Positions 33,166 to 43,584 of a stretch of 64,000 nt of DNA are shown here, one piece after another; within the stretch, counting starts at the first letter, position 1, and every line of letters starts with the position of its first letter. This DNA comes from Chryseobacterium daecheongense (GTDB taxonomy: Bacteria > Bacteroidota > Bacteroidia > Flavobacteriales > Weeksellaceae). The translations under genes were made by a program, and so were the position numbers. The stretch is from positions 868,001 to 932,000 of the forward strand of contig CP115858.1 in NCBI GenBank assembly GCA_027920525.1, read 5' to 3'. The notes beneath the pieces were generated by a model. It ran no database searches and had not been told where the DNA came from. It saw only the letters and a list, made by a program, of their open reading frames with translations.

Positions 33166-33918
33166 TCAACGCCTGTTTTCGGGCTTTGCAATCCATTCAG
33201 AATATTTGATCACTCCTACATAAGCAGGATGTTCCGGAACCAGTGTCTTTTCTTCCAGTATAGCTCCTGAATAGGGTGCAGCTGTATCGGTTTCAATCTG
33301 AATATCTTTTCCGGTTGATACAATATATTGCTTTATCCAGTCATCCAGCCTTATTTGATCCGGACCTCCTATTTCAATCATTTCATTGACGGGTTTTTCA
33401 ACTGCGACTTTACTCATAAATGCAGCGACTTCAGCACTTGCCATAGGCTGAACAAATGCATCTGAAAGCCATACTTTTCCGTCTGATGTTCCTATCGTTG
33501 CAATCCCTCCCGCAAATTCAAAAAATTGGGTGGCATGAACAATGGTAAATGGTATTCCAGACTCTCTGATCATATCTTCCTGAGTTTGCTTAGCCCTAAA
33601 ATATCCACTCTCTTGCAATTTATCTGTTCCTACTACTGAGAGCGCAACATAATGCTGCAGTCCGGCTTTCTTTGTCGCGGACAACAAATTATGGGTGGAA
33701 GTTTTGAAAAAGGTCATCACATCATCATCTGCGAATGATGGTGAATTCGATACATCAATTACTACACGAGCTTCTTTAAGGGCCTCATCAAGACCTTCTC
33801 CGGTAATTGTATTAACGCCGGAACTTGGTGAAGCAGAGATAACTTCATGTTCATTTTTAAGAATATTTGTTAGCTGACTTCCTATAAGTCCGCTACCTCC
33901 GATGATTACAATTTTCAT
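33166..33918 (-). CDS. NmrA-like NAD(P)H-binding oxidoreductase
   Basis: This 250-residue atypical short-chain dehydrogenase has an N-terminal Rossmann motif GGSGLIGSQ (7-15) and the conserved segments ALSVVGTDKLQESGYFRAKQTQED and PFTIVHATQFFEF. The lack of a Tyr-x-x-x-Lys dyad puts it with NmrA/YwnB-type redox sensors or reductases. Its promoter region (33929-33993) is nearly identical to that of the cupin gene at 34140, so both should respond to the same regulator. The sdhC-like gene follows by 38 bp. Confidence 0.88.
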   Translation of the reverse strand: MKIVIIGGSGLIGSQLTNILKNEHEVISASPSSGVNTITGEGLDEALKEARVVIDVSNSPSFADDDVMTFFKTSTHNLLSATKKAGLQHYVALSVVGTDKLQESGYFRAKQTQEDMIRESGIPFTIVHATQFFEFAGGIATIGTSDGKVWLSDAFVQPMASAEVAAFMSKVAVEKPVNEMIEIGGPDQIRLDDWIKQYIVSTGKDIQIETDTAAPYSGAILEEKTLVPEHPAYVGVIKYSEWIAKPENRR

Positions 33919-33928
33919 TTTTTTTTGT

Positions 33929-33993
33929 TTTGATTATTAATACAACAAAACTGGAAATAAAAAAGCCATATCTGCTTAAACTGGTTTAAGAAA
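33929..33993 (-). repeat. Promoter-region repeat, copy 1, with 16-bp palindrome
   Basis: This block upstream of the NmrA-like gene is repeated at 34576-34640. The conserved core includes CAAAACTGGAAATAAAAAAG and then GCTTAAACTGGTTTAAGAAA. The last part holds the palindrome CTTAAACTGGTTTAAG (33975-33990), a likely operator. Confidence 0.8.
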
Positions 33994-34058
33994 ATGCTAA
34001 CCATTCAGATTTCTACAAAATGGGATTCATAATCTCAGCAGAATAAAATAATAAAAAA

Positions 34059-34084
34059 CCTCATTTTAAAAATTAAAAATGAGG
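34059..34084 (-). terminator. Terminator hairpin after the cupin gene
   Basis: CCTCATTTT and AAAATGAGG pair with a short AT loop. On the minus strand it is followed by TTTTTT. Confidence 0.8.
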
Positions 34085-34139
34085 CTTATCAAATTTGTAA
34101 AATGTTTTTCTCCAGAAGTGAAATGCAGATTGAGAAACT

Positions 34140-34559
34140 TTATTTTTTTTCCGGAACTAAAAATGGTTTCCCTTTATCTCCGACAAAAAAGGCAAGAAGC
34201 CTGGCTGGCTTATCTTTGCTCATATTTCTCGTTCCTGAATGTAGTCCGTCTGGTTTTTCATAAAAGGCATCGCCGGCTTTATAATGATATACTTTACCAT
34301 CAAAGGTAGATTCCAGTTCACCCTCTAAAACGTAACCAAAAGTAGGAATAGGATGCCGGTGTGGCGCAGAGACTTCACCCGGAGAAAAATTAACGATAGC
34401 CATTTTTACTTCCTGCTCTTTAAGCCCGGAAGTTTCTATGAATTGTTTGAAGATAACACGTGGTGGGATTTCAGGTGCTGAATCCCCGGAATGTTGTGCT
34501 TTTGCATTCATCACAAAAGCAAAACAAAAGGTAATAGGAATGATTGCTGATTTTTTCAT
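34140..34559 (-). CDS. Secreted cupin-domain protein
   Basis: This 139-residue protein has a signal peptide (MKKSAIIPITFCFAFVMNAKAQ) and a single cupin barrel. The metal-binding motif appears as SAPHRHPIPTFGYVLEGELES and a second cupin strand as YKAGDAFYEKPDGLHSGTRN. It is periplasmic or secreted. Small cupins of this type can be dioxygenases, isomerases or ligand-binding proteins, so no reaction can be named. It shares a duplicated promoter block with the NmrA-like gene 220 bp downstream on the same strand but has its own terminator. Confidence 0.88.
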   Translation of the reverse strand: MKKSAIIPITFCFAFVMNAKAQHSGDSAPEIPPRVIFKQFIETSGLKEQEVKMAIVNFSPGEVSAPHRHPIPTFGYVLEGELESTFDGKVYHYKAGDAFYEKPDGLHSGTRNMSKDKPARLLAFFVGDKGKPFLVPEKK

Positions 34560-34575
34560 TGTATCCAGTTTTTTC

Positions 34576-34640
34576 TTTGATTATTACTAAAGCAAAACTG
34601 GAAATAAAAAAGCCATATAAGCTTAAACTGGTTTAAGAAA
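34576..34640 (-). repeat. Promoter-region repeat, copy 2, with 16-bp palindrome
   Basis: This block upstream of the cupin gene nearly matches 33929-33993, including the palindrome CTTAAACTGGTTTAAG at 34622-34637. The distance to the start codon is also similar (about 17 bp in one copy and 11 bp in the other), so a promoter plus operator was copied. Confidence 0.8.
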
Positions 34641-34672
34641 TATTACTTTAAAATTCATTCTATTCCCAACAA

Positions 34673-34697
34673 AAAACCACTGCAATACAGTGGTTTT
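34673..34697 (-). terminator. Terminator hairpin after the DUF6150-type gene
   Basis: AAAACCACTG and CAGTGGTTTT form a 10-bp perfect stem with a 5-nt loop. On the minus strand it continues into a T-run. Confidence 0.85.
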
Positions 34698-34736
34698 CTA
34701 TTATAAAAATATAATTTCTATGATTCAGTAAATGGA

Positions 34737-35024
34737 TCAGCTTTTAAGCTTACCTTTCAACGGGTGCTCGCCCTGCCATCCGGCACTGGCATCATTACCC
34801 ACATAATGAATTGATAAATCTGCAGCGGCTTTGGAATTGGAAAAGCAAATGGAACGATCCGAGCTGTTCTCCAATTTCTCAATATACCAGAACGCTTCAT
34901 TTTCCAGAGCTTTCAGTTTAGAGTTTGTTTTATAGACCAGTAGATCAGCTGAGCTTTCAACATCAGTTTCATAAACTACAAGATCATTTTTAGATTGAAA
35001 ATTTTTAATACTAATACTTGGCAT
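34737..35024 (-). CDS. Small DUF6150-type protein
   Basis: This 95-residue soluble protein has repeated short strands of the form DLVVYETDVESSADLLVYKT and a later ICFSNSKAAADLSIHYVGNDASAGW. I associate this pattern with DUF6150, a small family of unknown function in Bacteroidetes, but the assignment is from memory. There is no signal peptide. It is monocistronic, ending in a clear terminator. Confidence 0.72.
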   Translation of the reverse strand: MPSISIKNFQSKNDLVVYETDVESSADLLVYKTNSKLKALENEAFWYIEKLENSSDRSICFSNSKAAADLSIHYVGNDASAGWQGEHPLKGKLKS

Positions 35025-35131
35025 GTGTTCGGTGTTTTGGAGTTATTATATTTCGGTATTGAATCAATTCCGTAGGCCTAAAGGTAGTAAATTATAATTT
35101 AATGGGTCACAATGCTTTATATCTCCTTCCA

Positions 35132-35980
35132 TTAAACCATTTCTTTAACCTTCTGTTTAGATTTTCTGAATTCGGTTAAACTGATCTTGTGGCGCTTTTT
35201 GAAAAACTTATTGAGGTGGCTTTCATCTGCAAAACCAAACTCGCTCACGATTTCATTGATCCGCATATCGCTGAACATCAGCCTGTGTTCAATCAATCGC
35301 ATTTTGTAGTTATAGATATAGTTCTGAATGGTTTCTCCACATTGATTCTTAAAATAGCTTCCCAAATAAGTTTCAGATAATCCAAATTTCTGACTGATCA
35401 CAGAAGCCTTCAGCTGTTGTGGGTCATAGATATGGGTCTGAATGTGACCGATGATCGATAACATTCTTTTGTCTGCATTCACCGTTGCATTGACGGGCCT
35501 CATCTTAGAAATATTTCTTGCTGCAATCACAATTAATGCGTTTACATAATGAAGTGTGAGATCCTCCTGATAAAGATCACTATGCTTCATATTGTGCAGA
35601 AGTGAATCTACGATTGATTTTACCAGGAATTCATCCGGCTTGTTTTTCAAAACACAGCCTGACAGATGTGAAGCATGATACAATAAGCATTCAATACAGT
35701 TTATGCTTTTCCAATTGTATTCTCTTACATAATTCTCACTGAACTTAACAAATAAAAATTCTGAGATCTCAGAAATCTCAAAATAATGCTGGTCATTAGG
35801 AGTGAGCATGATCAGGCTACCTTTGTTGTAGGTAACTTTATTATCATTGATTTCTAAAAATCCTGATCCGGAGATAACATAGACCATCTGAAAAAAAGAA
35901 AACTGCAGATTCCTTACGGGGCACTTTTCTGTTTTACAGTACTCTACATCTACCAATCGGTCTATATTTTCTTTATTCAT
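35132..35980 (-). CDS. AraC family transcriptional regulator
   Basis: This 282-residue regulator has an N-terminal cupin sensing domain (about 20-110, FQMVYVISGSGFLEINDNKV) and a C-terminal AraC double helix-turn-helix (about 180-278). The second HTH reads MRINEIVSEFGFADESHLNKFFKKRHKISLTEFRKS. It is divergent from the MFS exporter at 36068 with an 87-bp shared gap, which makes that exporter its most likely target. The ligand is unknown. Confidence 0.9.
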   Translation of the reverse strand: MNKENIDRLVDVEYCKTEKCPVRNLQFSFFQMVYVISGSGFLEINDNKVTYNKGSLIMLTPNDQHYFEISEISEFLFVKFSENYVREYNWKSINCIECLLYHASHLSGCVLKNKPDEFLVKSIVDSLLHNMKHSDLYQEDLTLHYVNALIVIAARNISKMRPVNATVNADKRMLSIIGHIQTHIYDPQQLKASVISQKFGLSETYLGSYFKNQCGETIQNYIYNYKMRLIEHRLMFSDMRINEIVSEFGFADESHLNKFFKKRHKISLTEFRKSKQKVKEMV

Positions 35981-36067
35981 CCTGCAAAATTACTCAATTA
36001 TCATTAAAATATACTGATTTATTAAAAAAAATCTGTCCAATTTTGTGGAATAATTTTAAGACTCATC

Positions 36068-37258
36068 ATGAAACGATCGATTTATATTTTGGCTCTGGGA
36101 GCTTTTGGAATCATTACTACAGAATTTGGGGTAATTGGAATTCTACCCAACATCAGCAGGGAATTTAATGTATCTATAGATACAGCCGGTTGGCTGTTAA
36201 GTGCTTTTGCACTTACTGTGGCTGTTTCATCTCCTTTTATCACTGCATTTACCACTAAGATCAACCGTAAGCTTTTATTATGTATGGTGCTTGGTGTATT
36301 TGTATTATCAAATCTTCTTTCTTCTATTTCAACCAGTTTTACCATGTTGATGGTAGCACGGGTTCTACCTGCCTTTTTGCATCCGCTGTTCTGGAATATT
36401 TCAATGGCAATTGCATTTAAACAGGGTGGTGCTAAAGCCGTTTCTGTGGTAATGGCAGGACTTAGTTTGGCTACCGTTTTAGGAGTTCCGCTTACCACTT
36501 ATGCAGCGGATTTCTTTAATAACTGGCAAGCCTCTTTTTATATGGGAAGTTTTGTGAGCCTGATTGCGTTTTTAGGATTATTATTCTTTGTTCCGTCCAT
36601 GCCTGCAAGTAAAGATAAAACATCACAAAATCAACTATACGTATTAAAAAGTCCACAACTTTGGGTCAATCTGATCTCGACTATTCTTACATTGGCAGCT
36701 ATGTTTTCAAGCTATACCTATCTGGCGGCTTATCTGGAAAAAATTACACGGATGAATGGAGCAGAAATAAGTGTAATGCTTCTTTTATTCGGAGGTATGG
36801 GAATTCTGGGGAACTGGCTTATGGGCATTGCACTGAACAGAAATTTACTTGTTACCGTACGATTGTTTTTTGTGTCTCTGATTGCCGTTCAGATATTAGC
36901 CTATTACTTCGGGGGAATTTTTGTGGCGATGGTTCTGATTCTTTCCCTTTGGGGAATGATACACACCGGAGGCTTCCTGGTTCCTAATATCCGTACTACC
37001 CAGGCAGTCCCGCACAGCGCCCTTGAATTTGTTAACAGCCTGTTGACTTCCTGCTACAATATCGGGATATCATTAGGAGCTCTTGTGGGTGGTTTAATTA
37101 TTGCAAAATATGGAATTCATCAAATTGTCTGGATCAGCATTGCATTATTGGGAGTTACACTCGCCATCAGCTTTATTACTTTTCCGAAAAAAATAGAAAT
37201 AGAATCAGAAGCTGAGGAAAAAGAAGAAATAACAATTTCTCCTGCAGTTTGCGAATAA
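36068..37258 (+). CDS. MFS transporter (AraJ/drug-efflux type)
   Basis: This 396-residue inner-membrane protein has 12 helices and a short acidic tail (ESEAEEKEEITI). The first helix IITTEFGVIGILPNISREFNVSIDTAGWLLSAFAL is characteristic of the AraJ/YdhP/PbuE exporter group of the DHA1-like family, which exports sugars, nucleosides or drugs. It is divergent from an AraC regulator. A long hairpin at 37294 separates it from the next AraC gene. Confidence 0.9.
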   Translation: MKRSIYILALGAFGIITTEFGVIGILPNISREFNVSIDTAGWLLSAFALTVAVSSPFITAFTTKINRKLLLCMVLGVFVLSNLLSSISTSFTMLMVARVLPAFLHPLFWNISMAIAFKQGGAKAVSVVMAGLSLATVLGVPLTTYAADFFNNWQASFYMGSFVSLIAFLGLLFFVPSMPASKDKTSQNQLYVLKSPQLWVNLISTILTLAAMFSSYTYLAAYLEKITRMNGAEISVMLLLFGGMGILGNWLMGIALNRNLLVTVRLFFVSLIAVQILAYYFGGIFVAMVLILSLWGMIHTGGFLVPNIRTTQAVPHSALEFVNSLLTSCYNIGISLGALVGGLIIAKYGIHQIVWISIALLGVTLAISFITFPKKIEIESEAEEKEEITISPAVCE

Positions 37259-37293
37259 ATCCTATTTGACTAAATAATAAATTTTTTCTCCTC

Positions 37294-37347
37294 ATCTCAA
37301 TACAGTTTTTATTCTGAATATTCTACAGAAAAAGATTGTATTGAGAT
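37294..37347 (+). terminator. Long imperfect hairpin, probable terminator
   Basis: ATCTCAATACA and the complementary TGTATTGAGAT arm (imperfect by one base at the inner end) close a longer imperfect stem. TTATTTCTTCTT follows. It lies after the MFS gene. Confidence 0.55.
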
Positions 37348-37443
37348 TATTTCTTCTTCTTGGGTTATGATCAATCGTGACCATTTTATTTTTAATTTAG
37401 TATTACTTTTTAAATATAGCTTTAATACCAACATCCATTTATT

Positions 37444-39460
<2,017 letters not shown>

Positions 39461-39480
39461 CAATAACCTTCTGCATAAAG

Positions 39481-39517
39481 AGATATAGTCTGGGTTGACG
39501 CAACTCAGATTATATCT
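39481..39517 (+). terminator. Terminator-like hairpin after the TetX-type gene
   Basis: AGATATAGTCTGGGTT pairs with AACTCAGATTATATCT over 16 bp, including two G-U pairs, with a GACGC loop. The T-run is poor. Confidence 0.6.
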
Positions 39518-39529
39518 TTATAAAAAATA

Positions 39530-39551
39530 AATTTAATCATTTGATTAAATT
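39530..39551. promoter_or_regulatory. TetR operator candidate, copy 1
   Basis: AATTTAATCA-TT-TGATTAAATT is a perfect 10-bp palindrome upstream of the TetR gene. The same element recurs at 40248-40269 before the transport genes (20 of 22 positions identical on the opposite strand). Confidence 0.8.
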
Positions 39552-39577
39552 ACTTGTTTAACCTAAAAAATATTTTC

Positions 39578-39585
39578 TACCTTTG
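39578..39585 (+). promoter_or_regulatory. -7 promoter element of the TetR gene
   Basis: TACCTTTG fits TAnnTTTG, with TTG at 39554 about 21 bp upstream. It overlaps a possible TTG start codon at 39583, which argues for the ATG at 39607 as the true start. Confidence 0.65.
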
Positions 39586-39606
39586 CAACAGAAGAACGAT
39601 TGTAAT

Positions 39607-40233
39607 ATGAAAGAAGAATCTAAAAAAAAGGATACTACAACAGAAGAGAAGATCAAGGAAGCCGCACGAATCGTATTTTATAGAAAGGGATTCGCTGCAA
39701 CCAGAACCAGGGATATTGCTGAAGAAGCAGATATCAACCTGGCATTGCTCAATTATTATTTCAGAAGCAAGGCCAAATTATTTGAGATTATCATGCTCGA
39801 AACTATGGCTGGATTTTTTCAAAGCTTGTTAATGGTGCTAAATACAGAGAAAACAACTCTCGAAAAGAAAGTAGAAGAGGTGGTAGGGAAGTATATCGAC
39901 CTGATCATCAAAGAGCCGGAAATTCCGACATTCATCATCAGTGAGCTTCGTAACAATCCTAATCTTCTATTGCAAAAAATCCCTTTAAAAGAAGTGATTC
40001 AATCTTCTGTCTTTTTAAAGCAACATCAGGAAGCGGTGAAAAAGGGTAGTATTATTGAGCCTAATCCTTTACATTTTCTAATTAACCTGTTGGGGCTTAC
40101 CGTATTTCCCTTCATAGCAAAACCAATGTTGATTGGAAGCAGTGAACTGAACGATAAAGAGTTCAATACCTTAATGATTCAACGTAAAAAGCTTATCCCG
40201 ATCTGGGTAAAAGCCATGATGGCGGCAGGCTAA
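39607..40233 (+). CDS. TetR/AcrR family regulator (CecR-like)
   Basis: This 208-residue regulator has an N-terminal TetR helix-turn-helix (about 12-60, IKEAARIVFYRKGFAATRTRDIAEEADINLALLNYYFRSKAKLF) and a C-terminal ligand domain. I start at ATG 39607, because the upstream TTG lies in the promoter. Gene order (regulator, adaptor, two ATPases, two permeases) matches E. coli cecR-ybhGFSR, which supports a role as repressor of the exporter. Identical palindromes precede this gene and the TolC gene. Confidence 0.92.
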   Translation: MKEESKKKDTTTEEKIKEAARIVFYRKGFAATRTRDIAEEADINLALLNYYFRSKAKLFEIIMLETMAGFFQSLLMVLNTEKTTLEKKVEEVVGKYIDLIIKEPEIPTFIISELRNNPNLLLQKIPLKEVIQSSVFLKQHQEAVKKGSIIEPNPLHFLINLLGLTVFPFIAKPMLIGSSELNDKEFNTLMIQRKKLIPIWVKAMMAAG

Positions 40234-40247
40234 TTTTTTTTGACCCT

Positions 40248-40269
40248 AATTTAATCAAATGATTAAAAC
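40248..40269. promoter_or_regulatory. TetR operator candidate, copy 2
   Basis: AATTTAATCA-AA-TGATTAAAAC repeats the palindrome at 39530. It lies between the TetR gene and the TolC gene, 65 bp upstream of the latter's start, so the regulator can act twice in the operon. Confidence 0.8.
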
Positions 40270-40333
40270 GAAATTTTAAACAAGAATTGGAAAAATAAAA
40301 AAATGATTTTTAACCTATAAACGATGAGTTATT

Positions 40334-41620
40334 ATGTACAAAAATGCTCAAAAATACCTGCTGGTTTTCGTTCTGGGTTGTGTCTCTACAACTTCTTTTA
40401 AATCTCAGCTTCAAAGCCTTAGTCTTGAAGAATGTTATCAGCTGGCAAAAGACAATTACCCGCTGATCAGAAAAAAAGGGATGATTGCAAAGACAGCCGG
40501 TTACAATACTGAAAACGCCAATAAGAAATATCTTCCCCAGGTTTCTTTTTCCGGCCAGGCCACATACCAGTCTCAAACCATCAGTTTTTCGGATGCACTG
40601 GGAGCACTCCCGATCAATGCCGCACTTCCTTCACTCAGTAAAGACCAATACAAAATTCAGGGAGAGATAGACCAGGTATTGTACGATGGAGGAACCACTT
40701 ACAACCAGAAGGAACTGATAAAAGCCAATACTGAACTACAGCAACAAAACATTGAAACAAGCCTTTATACATTAAAGCAAAGGATCAATAATCTGTTTTT
40801 CTCCATCCTGCTTATGGATGCACAGCTAAAACAAAACGACCTCAACAAATCCAACCTTCATACCCAGATCCAGAAGACAGAAGCCGCATTAAAATATGGT
40901 GTTGCTTACAGAAGCAATCTGGATGAACTAAAAGCAGAGATCATCAATATCGATATGATGGCAACAGAGTATAAAGCTAACCGGGAAGCATATCTTAAGA
41001 TGCTTTCCATTTTCATTGGGAAAGAACTTTCAGATTCTACGAAACTTGAAACTCCCGACAGTGATTATTTTCAAACAGAAATTAGAAGGCCTGAGCTCAA
41101 AGCTTTTGATCTACAAAACTCCATTTACGACCTCCAGAAAAAACAGTTGAAATCCGATTTTCTCCCCAGGGTAAGTGCATTCTTCCAGGGAGCATATGGA
41201 AGGCCTACACTTAATATCATTGAGAATAAGTTCGGTCCGTGGTTTATTACAGGAGTAAGGTTTAGCTGGTCTCTTGACACTTTGTATACCTCATCCAACA
41301 AAAAAGAAATACTGGAGTTAAACAAAAAAACTGCGGATGCAGACAGAGATACATTCCTTCTGAACACAAAACTGGATCTTACGCAGCAGGATGAACAGGT
41401 AAAAAAATACACTCAACTGATCACACAGGATGAAAACATCATTGCCCTGCGGCAATCTGTAAAACAATCTGCAGAAGCACAGCTTGATAACGGAGTAATC
41501 ACCATCCACGAATACATTCAGAAACTCAATGCTGAACATCTTGCAAGACAAACCCTGGTTCTCCATCAGATTCAATTATTACAGGCCAGATACAATCAGA
41601 AATTCATAACCGGAAATTAA
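40334..41620 (+). CDS. TolC family outer-membrane efflux protein
   Basis: This 428-residue protein has a signal peptide (YLLVFVLGCVSTTSFKSQ) and the two coiled-coil halves of an outer-membrane factor (about 60-230 and 260-425). An SLEECYQLAKDNYP start is typical of TolC relatives. It forms the trimeric outer-membrane channel for the adjacent HlyD-type adaptor and ABC exporter. The adaptor follows after 15 bp. E. coli ybhGFSR lacks its own TolC, so this is a more complete version. Confidence 0.92.
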   Translation: MYKNAQKYLLVFVLGCVSTTSFKSQLQSLSLEECYQLAKDNYPLIRKKGMIAKTAGYNTENANKKYLPQVSFSGQATYQSQTISFSDALGALPINAALPSLSKDQYKIQGEIDQVLYDGGTTYNQKELIKANTELQQQNIETSLYTLKQRINNLFFSILLMDAQLKQNDLNKSNLHTQIQKTEAALKYGVAYRSNLDELKAEIINIDMMATEYKANREAYLKMLSIFIGKELSDSTKLETPDSDYFQTEIRRPELKAFDLQNSIYDLQKKQLKSDFLPRVSAFFQGAYGRPTLNIIENKFGPWFITGVRFSWSLDTLYTSSNKKEILELNKKTADADRDTFLLNTKLDLTQQDEQVKKYTQLITQDENIIALRQSVKQSAEAQLDNGVITIHEYIQKLNAEHLARQTLVLHQIQLLQARYNQKFITGN

Positions 41621-41635
41621 TAATCCATTGTTACA

Positions 41636-42565
41636 ATGAAAAAAATAATCATCCCCTTAGCCTATACTTTACTCTTGACGGCATGTCAACAAAAAGATAA
41701 TTTTGACGCTTCAGGAAACTTTGAAGCCGATGAGGTTATTGTATCCGCACAGCAAAACGGTGAGCTGATTTCTTATTCCGTTCAGGAAGGATCGCAACTT
41801 CATGCAGGAAGTAAAGTAGGACAAATAGATGTAAAAGTAGCCACTCTTCAGAAAGAGCAGGCCGAAGCAAGCATTGGAGCCCTAAACCAAAAAACCAATA
41901 ATGCAGATGAGCAGAATCTGCTGATCAAAAAACAGCTTGCTGTACAGGAAGCTCAACTGGCACAACAGCTCCGTGAACGAATACGTACAGCTAACTTATT
42001 GAAAGCAGATGCTGCTACAAGGAAACAGCTCGACGATATCGATGCCGCCATTGATCAACTAAGAAAACAGATTGAAGTCACCCGTCAGCAACGATCAGTC
42101 AATAACTCCAATGTCAATACCCAAAACAGAAGTATTCTCAGTGAAAAAGCTCCTTTGGAGAAAACAGCGGCCCAGTTTCAGGAACAGATTAACAAAGGAC
42201 AGATCATTAACCCTGTTAATGGAGTAGTGCTTGTTAATTATGCCCTCAAAGGAGAAATGCAGCTGATCGGTAAGCCCTTGTATAAAATAGCCGATATCAG
42301 TACCCTTGATTTACGGGCTTATATAACGGGAGTCCAGCTTCCTCAGGTTAAAATAGGGCAGCAGGTAAAAGTAAGAATCGATCAGGGTAAGAATGGATTC
42401 AGGGAATACAAAGGAACCATACAATGGATCTCATCTCAATCCGAATTCTCTCCAAAAAATATTCAGACTAAGGACGAAAGAGCCAATCTCGTTTACGCTA
42501 TAAAGGTACGTGTAAAGAATGATGGTTATTTGAAAATTGGAATGTATGGTGAGGTAGTTTTTTAA
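41636..42565 (+). CDS. HlyD/YbhG-type periplasmic adaptor lipoprotein
   Basis: This 309-residue adaptor has a lipobox LLTAC (Cys17), a split lipoyl domain (about 35-65 and 190-215, GELISYSVQEGSQLHAGSKVGQI) and a coiled-coil hairpin (about 75-180). A beta-barrel domain ends in LKIGMYGEVVF. It links the inner-membrane ABC transporter to TolC. It sits between the TolC and ABC genes. A 77-bp gap containing attcata repeats separates it from the first ATPase. Confidence 0.92.
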   Translation: MKKIIIPLAYTLLLTACQQKDNFDASGNFEADEVIVSAQQNGELISYSVQEGSQLHAGSKVGQIDVKVATLQKEQAEASIGALNQKTNNADEQNLLIKKQLAVQEAQLAQQLRERIRTANLLKADAATRKQLDDIDAAIDQLRKQIEVTRQQRSVNNSNVNTQNRSILSEKAPLEKTAAQFQEQINKGQIINPVNGVVLVNYALKGEMQLIGKPLYKIADISTLDLRAYITGVQLPQVKIGQQVKVRIDQGKNGFREYKGTIQWISSQSEFSPKNIQTKDERANLVYAIKVRVKNDGYLKIGMYGEVVF

Positions 42566-42608
42566 TTAAAAAGTACAATATCTTTCCTCTTTCAACTCTC
42601 AACCCTCA

Positions 42609-42634
42609 ATTCATAATTCATAATTCATAATTCA
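42609..42634 (+). repeat. Short tandem repeat (7-bp unit)
   Basis: ATTCATA occurs three times followed by ATTCA, between the adaptor and the first ATPase gene. It is probably a slippage-prone spacer; no function is visible. Confidence 0.7.
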
Positions 42635-42642
42635 AAATAAAA

Positions 42643-43584
42643 ATGAATTCAGTAATAGTAAAAAACCTGACCAAGTCCTACGACGATATAAAAGCCATTG
42701 ATGAGGTTTCATTTGAAGTAAAAAAGGGGGAACTCTTTGGGTTAATCGGTCCTGATGGTGCAGGTAAAACCTCTATTTTCAGGATTCTTACCACACTTTT
42801 ACTTCCTGATAGTGGAACAGCCACTGTGGAAGGACATGATGTGGTAAATGATTACCAGATTATCCGAAATAAAGTAGGCTACATGCCAGGAAAATTCTCA
42901 CTATATCAGGATCTCACCGTGGCAGAAAACCTGGACTTCTTCGCTACCTTATTTGGAACAACCATAGAGGAAAATTACAGTCTCATTAAAGATATTTATG
43001 AGCAGATTAAACCATTCAACAACAGAAGGTCAGGTAAGCTTTCAGGGGGAATGAAGCAAAAACTCGCTTTGTGCTGTGCATTGATCCATAAACCGGAAGT
43101 GCTGTTTCTGGATGAGCCAACCACCGGTGTGGATGTGGTTTCAAGAAAAGAATTCTGGGAAATGCTAGGAAGATTAAAGGAGCAGAATATAAGTATCGTT
43201 GTTTCTACACCTTATATGGATGAAGCCAGACTTTGTGACCGGATCGCCTTGATACAGGGAGGAAAGATCATGTCTGTAGATCAACCCGAAACAATCGTCT
43301 CCAATTTTCCCAAATCCCTTTTTGCAGCTAAAGGTGCCAATATGTATCAATTGTTGGAAAACCTGAGATCTGACCAAGCTGTTGAAAGTTGCTATGCATT
43401 CGGAGAATATCTTCATCTTACTATGGTTTCTGATACGGCAACTGAAAAGGAGGTGACAGAACTAGCCCAATCGTATCATCCTGATGAACTTGAGATCAAA
43501 AAAATTACCCCCACTATTGAGGATAGTTTTATTCGTCTGATGCGTGAACAAAAAGAAATAAGAGAAACCAACCATGGAAAATAA
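42643..43584 (+). CDS. ABC transporter ATP-binding protein (first YbhF-like half)
   Basis: This 313-residue ATPase has Walker A GPDGAGKTS (36-44), signature LSGGMKQK, Walker B VLFLDEPTTG and a switch region. A C-terminal domain of about 80 residues follows the nucleotide-binding domain. E. coli YbhF carries two ATPase domains in one chain; here they are two genes overlapping by 11 bp, which points to a heterodimer. It powers the two permeases downstream. Confidence 0.94.
   Translation: MNSVIVKNLTKSYDDIKAIDEVSFEVKKGELFGLIGPDGAGKTSIFRILTTLLLPDSGTATVEGHDVVNDYQIIRNKVGYMPGKFSLYQDLTVAENLDFFATLFGTTIEENYSLIKDIYEQIKPFNNRRSGKLSGGMKQKLALCCALIHKPEVLFLDEPTTGVDVVSRKEFWEMLGRLKEQNISIVVSTPYMDEARLCDRIALIQGGKIMSVDQPETIVSNFPKSLFAAKGANMYQLLENLRSDQAVESCYAFGEYLHLTMVSDTATEKEVTELAQSYHPDELEIKKITPTIEDSFIRLMREQKEIRETNHGK

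Noticed and set aside
42609..42634. Possible CRISPR-like or regulatory repeat
   Set aside because: It is a simple 7-bp tandem repeat without spacers; slippage is the simpler explanation.
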